From positions 1 through 34,930 of the forward strand of contig CAZFER010000067.1 in assembly GCA_964517495.1 (NCBI GenBank): a stretch of DNA of 34,930 bases. The letters run 5' to 3'. Of this stretch, positions 34,001 to 34,930 are shown in pieces. A program made the position numbers and the translations under genes. Under the pieces are notes generated by a model. That model did not search any database. It was given only the letters and a program-made list of their open reading frames with translations, and had not been told where the DNA came from. Numbering within the stretch: the stretch's first letter is position 1; each line of letters begins with the position of its first letter. This DNA is from CAZFER01 sp964517495 (lineage in GTDB: Bacteria > Hinthialibacterota > Hinthialibacteria > Hinthialibacterales > Hinthialibacteraceae).

Positions 34001-34664
34001 TTATTTTCCTATGCTTGATGAATGGATTTCTTTGCCTGATGAAACCCTTTCACCTGGTGACACTATAGTTTGGTGGCTCGATAATTTAGGCCTTGAACAA
34101 ACATTGCCCCACGATGGGGTTGCCATACTTTATCCATCTGATTCGAAAGGAAATCCTTCGGCTCGATACGTCTTGGATCAAGTGGTGTGGGGTAATCCGG
34201 ATACTGAAGACACTACCTATGGAAATCAGGCTGCTGTCTGGCTGCCTGACCGCACAATCTCATTAACAATAGATGACCCTCAATCATTAAAATTGGAACA
34301 ATTCGCCGATAATGATGAATATGATGAAGATTGGATGGTTACGAATCAGAGATTAAATGGCCCTGATTTAGTCAGTGTTACAATTGATTCAGGAAATGAA
34401 ATAACTCATGACAAAGAGGTTTCAATCTCCCTTCAATTTGAATCTACAACTCCAATAGAAATGAGGCTTTCGAACCATCCCATATTGGAAAACAATTGGA
34501 TGCCATACCAATCCACTATTAACTGGAATTTACTTGAAGGTGATGGAATAAAACACGTTTATGTTCAACTAAGGAATAAAAACGGAAACCGCTCAGCGGT
34601 CAAAAGGGGAAATATACGTTTGATTGAGAAAACCAGGATTCATTCCTGGCAAAAATACGAATAG
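31017..34664 (+). CDS. Large exported lamin-tail/CotH kinase-like/LamG protein
   Basis: The 1215-residue protein has a signal peptide (VLAILFLMVCPISKSLGQ). Domains in order are: lamin-tail domain at about 25-150 (VVINEIMYHS, NDLEFIELYN); Ig-like linker at about 180-290; CotH-kinase-like region at about 300-640, with DHGHNYVMYNN and IIAWDLNGTFN near 540-565; putative Ig domain at about 670-755 (LSMDPDTGVLSGTPERAGNF); LamG/concanavalin-like at about 760-960 (DGNNDYIRIPHHEAFNLSGD, WYHLAGTYN); and a terminal Ig-like domain (DGIKHVYVQLRNKNGNRS). CotH in Bacillus phosphorylates spore-coat proteins; here a surface or substrate-binding role is more likely, unproven. The SD is weak. It overlaps the small minus-strand ORF by 25 nt. 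Confidence 0.9.
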   Translation: MFQCYISVLAILFLMVCPISKSLGQVVINEIMYHSQGNDLEFIELYNSTSQSVDLSGWIIKDSDDSHQFTIPPDIHIDGEGFFIITDDLTLFQNIYGFSANIGGLPFDLGNDGDMVRLFDPMEQLIERVHYDDRRPWPEAADGGGGSLERLNTLLPAFIASSWDVSKETNGSPGQANTNHQTELKPIITHVNHTPTIPRPNQPVTVSAKIVDVDGEIQEVLLFYGEDRGNQYESVPMFDDGEHEDGLADDGVYGTNIPGNSVYTILRFYLQASDQTGQTQTFPLNPTIYPLLTVVEPLERDGELARFKVVMTPENHLTFLNAYRTDTYVPATFYDGDTVYYQTDIRHRGRSRSQNGRFKIRFPHAQLFREKMRRINLNGDSYNSLIKEYLSYQLYDKAGLPNLDSEIVTLTINGRQAGSIPHRVMIENPDAQFLRRKEFFGNDNGNLYKTTLDGTPDNKATWRYVGEDSSLYEDCYIKQTNESEGDWSDIIRFCKVLNQSDINSPDYIEQVYSALNADDFMRWMAVSACVAHWDSPYTDHGHNYVMYNNPDTQQFNIIAWDLNGTFNYSSNHNDLNYRKHYTHIHSTKFVPINKILNHPFFCRRYYQEISIMLQTYFSEEAMVDLIDSVGDQLNYSSSSMQNYKNYVRVRREDLAQWINDHEGITFISKPVYQTQLGSDYRYQAAAVDFKGFRHLTYELLQGPAWLSMDPDTGVLSGTPERAGNFDVEIRVAASDNIDIRQSFNLQVTGPLPRLILNFNDSNRIIHDLSEYNHQGDMAGGARQTVGRLGQGIRLDGNNDYIRIPHHEAFNLSGDITIEAWIEPMTTGSGNPIIISKGDVENFNYTLMLGYGPFSWDQMEPCFMPHPFDIQHRVYYGRKEIEARLRTRRWYHLAGTYNSSTEQVHVYVNNKRIVESSSRSLMPINSRDLLIGMNNSRCFNGTVDDVKILPFAKSAFAAGLCLSHIDISGISPAQDRIGLSLSPHRNETVHLGEYCFYFPMLDEWISLPDETLSPGDTIVWWLDNLGLEQTLPHDGVAILYPSDSKGNPSARYVLDQVVWGNPDTEDTTYGNQAAVWLPDRTISLTIDDPQSLKLEQFADNDEYDEDWMVTNQRLNGPDLVSVTIDSGNEITHDKEVSISLQFESTTPIEMRLSNHPILENNWMPYQSTINWNLLEGDGIKHVYVQLRNKNGNRSAVKRGNIRLIEKTRIHSWQKYE

Positions 34665-34834
34665 ACTTTATCAAAATCCGCCTTGTCCTCTTTTTTTGAA
34701 TCTTGGGCAGGATCTAAGCATAAGCCGTCTGCCGGTGATTTATCAAAAATTCCTTTTATCCACATTGCTAGAATCAGCAAGATGAGTATAATAACCCATT
34801 GCAAATATACAATTGCTAATAAAAAACAAAGCAT
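34640..34834 (-). CDS. Possible small membrane protein
   Basis: A 64-residue frame starting MLCFLLAIVYLQWVIILILL continues to ILAMWIKGIF, a single long hydrophobic helix, then a charged tail (PAQDSKKEDKADFDK). GGGG lies 7-8 nt before the ATG at 34834. A frame to 34861 would run into the tRNA gene, so the shorter start is preferred. Its end overlaps the CotH-type gene by 25 nt, convergent. I recognise no family, and it may be chance; the SD and clean hydrophobic segment argue for a gene. Confidence 0.45.
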   Translation of the reverse strand: MLCFLLAIVYLQWVIILILLILAMWIKGIFDKSPADGLCLDPAQDSKKEDKADFDKVYSYFCQE

Positions 34835-34846
34835 AATAAACCCCAA

Positions 34847-34920
34847 GCGCCGATGGCTCAATTGGATAGAGCACCTGACTACGGATCAGGAGGTTACAGG
34901 TTCGAATCCTGTTCGGCGCG
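34847..34920 (+). tRNA. tRNA-Arg (anticodon ACG)
   Basis: The 74 nt fold as a complete tRNA. The acceptor GCGCCGA (34847-34853) pairs with TCGGCGC (34913-34919), with G at 34920 as discriminator. The D-arm GCTC...GAGC is present. The anticodon stem CCTGA/TCAGG encloses CTACGGA with anticodon ACG at 34881-34883. The T-arm ACAGG TTCGAAT CCTGT is perfect. The 3' CCA is not encoded. ACG is normally deaminated to ICG and reads CGU, CGC and CGA. Confidence 0.97.
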
Positions 34921-34930
34921 TTTTGATTTT

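Noticed and set aside
34847..34920. tRNA-Arg as an integration site
   Set aside because: No integrase or duplicated tRNA 3' end is visible in the window, and the window ends 10 nt later, so this cannot be judged.
1..34930. CRISPR arrays, phage genes and transposases
   Set aside because: No regularly spaced direct repeats, cas-like or integrase-like sequences were seen. Only short inverted repeats are present.

Overview
The window is 34.9 kb of moderate-GC bacterial DNA containing one 100-N scaffold gap (17920-18019), so it comes from a draft assembly, probably of an uncultured organism. Tat- and Sec-exported sugar-processing enzymes, several type II-secretion/type IV-like prepilins with an almost identical N-terminus, a lamin-tail/CotH/LamG surface protein and a GxGYxYP-type protein suggest a heterotrophic glycan degrader of a Planctomycetes/Lentisphaerae/Hydrogenedentota/Sumerlaeota-like lineage. 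The sequence alone does not fix the phylum, and fumC is the only clear housekeeping protein gene.

Layout. 1-3.5 kb: start of a truncated exported protein (-), fumC (+), an unknown single-membrane-segment protein (-) and a first prepilin (+). 3.8-10.7 kb: an exported clan GH-A glycosidase (+) meets tail-to-tail a minus-strand group that reads Tat-exported galactonate-dehydratase-like enolase-superfamily enzyme, URO-D-like protein, prepilin, dihydroorotase-like amidohydrolase. 10.8-16.2 kb (+): exported CocE/NonD hydrolase, then a tight trio of DUF6391 membrane protein, SDR and GxGYxYP-like exported protein. 16.2-18.0 kb (-): a toxin-antitoxin island with hicAB, a DUF4258 protein plus a small partner, and a vapBC remnant ending in the assembly gap. 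18.3-21.2 kb (+): prepilin, GH5 glycosidase, Tat-exported Gfo/Idh/MocA oxidoreductase. 21.35-27.2 kb (-): large GH-A glycosidase with a CBM9-like tail, nucleoside hydrolase, Tat-exported aldo/keto-reductase-like barrel and prepilin, spaced 49, 36 and 32 nt. 27.4-34.9 kb: exported M61 peptidase (+), higBA-like pair with a frameshifted toxin (-), DoxX (-), a 1215-residue CotH protein (+), a small membrane ORF (-) and tRNA-Arg(ACG).

The pattern that stands out is that each of the four prepilin genes sits next to or inside a cluster of exported catabolic enzymes, while no secretion or pilus assembly gene is present. All four share the N-terminal helix and a C-terminal (Y/F)xxSNG(L/V)xSxGxI motif but differ in between. 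My working hypothesis is that each is a dedicated surface or pseudopilus subunit of its catabolic cluster. Most enzymes have export signals, so much of the sugar chemistry would take place outside the cytoplasm. Intergenic regions carry several families of short inverted repeats, two of them in recognisable pairs.
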